From positions 44,897-108,896 of the forward strand of contig NZ_LGTB01000037.1 of the NCBI RefSeq assembly GCF_001238275.1: a stretch of 64,000 bases of DNA. Reading direction: 5' to 3'. This stretch comes from Bradyrhizobium viridifuturi (lineage in GTDB: Bacteria > Pseudomonadota > Alphaproteobacteria > Rhizobiales > Xanthobacteraceae). Below the pieces are notes generated by a model. It worked only from the letters and a program-made list of their open reading frames with translations. It had not been told where the DNA came from and made no database searches. Positions 63,027 through 64,000 of this stretch are shown here, piece after piece. A program made the position numbers and the translations under genes. The first letter of the stretch is position 1; each line of letters opens with the position of its first letter.

Positions 63027-63322
63027 GCCGCCGCTGTCCCTGTTTGTGAAGGACGCCGTCTTCGCCGGATTGCATGAATGAAGAAAACCGCGGTGCTGAT
63101 TGGAACCCAGGTCAGCAACCGAAGCGAAAACTCGGCAGGCAGCGGAACGAGATGGACTCATAACATAACATAATGTTATCATAACATTGCTTTGTTGAAC
63201 TCCAGGCTGCGCGTTTCTCGCAACAGAATGCGTAACGGGAAGATGCGCTTCCTCGTTGCGCGACGACCGATACGCCTGCCCTCTGCGCGCGGGGCGCTTC
63301 GCGGTGTCTCCAGGGGAATGCA
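63027..63322. promoter_or_regulatory. Region between the autotransporters with an AT-rich palindrome
   Basis: 296 bases. A marked AT-rich block at 63161-63189 contains AATGTTAT-C-ATAACATT, a perfect inverted repeat, with overlapping ATAACAT words before it. This is unusual in a GC-rich genome and sits upstream of the second autotransporter, so it may be an operator or promoter. The GCGCTTCGCGGT and CAGGGGAATGCAGTG blocks just before 63323 match the leader of copy 1. Confidence 0.55.
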
Positions 63323-64000
63323 GTGCGAACTCTTGTGGTGCCCGGCCAACGCAGTGCGTCGGGATTGTGCGGGCGACGAACGCTGGCTTCGTTGCGTGCC
63401 GGGCTGTTTGCGTCGGTGGCGCTGTTGGTGACCGGCTTGCCGGCCGCGGCTCAGGACGCGACCTGGAGTCTGAACCCCACGGCAGGCGGGCCCTACTTGG
63501 GGATGTTCGACTTCAATAGCGCCGCCAACTGGACACCGGCAACGGTTCCGACCGGCACCGCCACATTCGGAGTGACGAACAGCTCAAACGTGGGGTTCTT
63601 GGAGCAGAACACCAGCGTCGGTGGCTGGACTTTCAATGCCGGGGCCTCCGCTTATACGTTCAACGTTGGCACATACTTCGGGAGTCAATTACTTACGTTC
63701 AATGGCGCCGGCATTGTGAGCAACGGTGGCAGCGCAACCATCTTTAACGAGGGCGGCTTCGCGGCCGTATCCACAACACAATTCCTCAACGCGAGCACGG
63801 CCGGCAGCGCCACGATCTACAATAGCGGCATTCTCTTGTTCTCCGACAGCAGCTCGGCTGGAAGCGCTACCATCGTCAACGACAACCTTACCCAGACCGC
63901 AACACGGTTCTCCAACACGAGCACAGCCGGCAATGCCGCCATCACCAATAACTGGAGTCTCCAGTTCGGCGACAGCAGCACGGCCGGCAATGCCAGGATC
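63323..64000 (+). CDS. Autotransporter copy 2, N-terminal part, cut by the window end
   Basis: A frame from GTG 63323 stays open for 226 codons to the window edge. It begins MRTLVVPGQRSASG and has the same signal region (RRTLASLRAGLFASVALLV, ending PAAAQDATW) and the same N-terminal passenger sequences as copy 1 (SAANWTPATVPTGTATFG, NTSVGGWTFNAGASAYTF, then STAGNA repeats). It is a tandem paralogue. The barrel lies beyond the window. The leader before the GTG is also shared with copy 1. Confidence 0.88.
   Translation, partial: MRTLVVPGQRSASGLCGRRTLASLRAGLFASVALLVTGLPAAAQDATWSLNPTAGGPYLGMFDFNSAANWTPATVPTGTATFGVTNSSNVGFLEQNTSVGGWTFNAGASAYTFNVGTYFGSQLLTFNGAGIVSNGGSATIFNEGGFAAVSTTQFLNASTAGSATIYNSGILLFSDSSSAGSATIVNDNLTQTATRFSNTSTAGNAAITNNWSLQFGDSSTAGNARI

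Overview
This window is high-GC alphaproteobacterial chromosome, most likely Bradyrhizobium or a close Nitrobacteraceae relative. The evidence is the gene order cycK-cycL (ccmF-ccmH), degP, response regulator, histidine kinase, glnE; an fdsGBA-fdhD-fdsD formate dehydrogenase operon; an opgGH pair; and Rhizobiales-type palindromic intergenic repeats. I saw no tRNA, rRNA, CRISPR array, insertion sequence or phage gene, so this is core and catabolic chromosome rather than an island.

Layout. 1-7749: end of the cytochrome c maturation operon, a DegP-type protease with a frameshift, a two-component system, and glnE translationally coupled to the kinase. 7972-15087: NAD-dependent molybdenum formate dehydrogenase on the minus strand, with a divergent LysR regulator. 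15245-18875: periplasmic glucan synthesis (opgG, opgH). 18872-29000: PAS histidine kinase, cation efflux protein, envelope proteins (coiled-coil protein, L,D-transpeptidase, RlpA-like), a TrpF-like protein lacking the usual cysteine, a quinone-oxidoreductase-like protein and a secreted hydrolase. 29072-30067: nitronate monooxygenase-like protein.

30313-44758 is the most interesting stretch: an oxalate catabolism region. It holds a CBS-domain protein, two tandem oxalate/formate antiporters, a 47-residue small protein, formyl-CoA transferase (frc), oxalyl-CoA decarboxylase (oxc), a GntR/FCD regulator and an ADP-forming acyl-CoA synthetase. Six transcription units share a 19-bp operator, TTGGYAT-N5-ATRCCAR, two copies of which flank the divergent gntR/acyl-CoA synthetase promoters. 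I infer one GntR-controlled oxalate regulon that includes the CBS protein and the small protein. The formate it yields can be oxidised by the formate dehydrogenase encoded about 20 kb away. DUF2147, DUF2975/XRE, hypothetical and cysteine synthase genes sit between the members.

44975-55000: a fatty acid hydroxylase with small membrane proteins, an alcohol dehydrogenase, a second GntR regulator with an MFS transporter, an NYN/OST-HTH protein, a DUF1236-type protein, a ketopantoate reductase-like enzyme and a TPR protein. 55134-59423: a two-subunit TPP decarboxylase divergent from a TTT substrate-binding protein, an amidohydrolase and a D-hydroxyacid dehydrogenase (frameshifted near its end, with a decayed second copy of the 3' end downstream). 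60195-64000: two tandem autotransporters; the second runs off the window.

Three genes (degP, opgH N-terminus, hydroxyacid dehydrogenase) look interrupted by one- or two-base changes in GC-rich runs. These are either recent mutations or sequencing errors.
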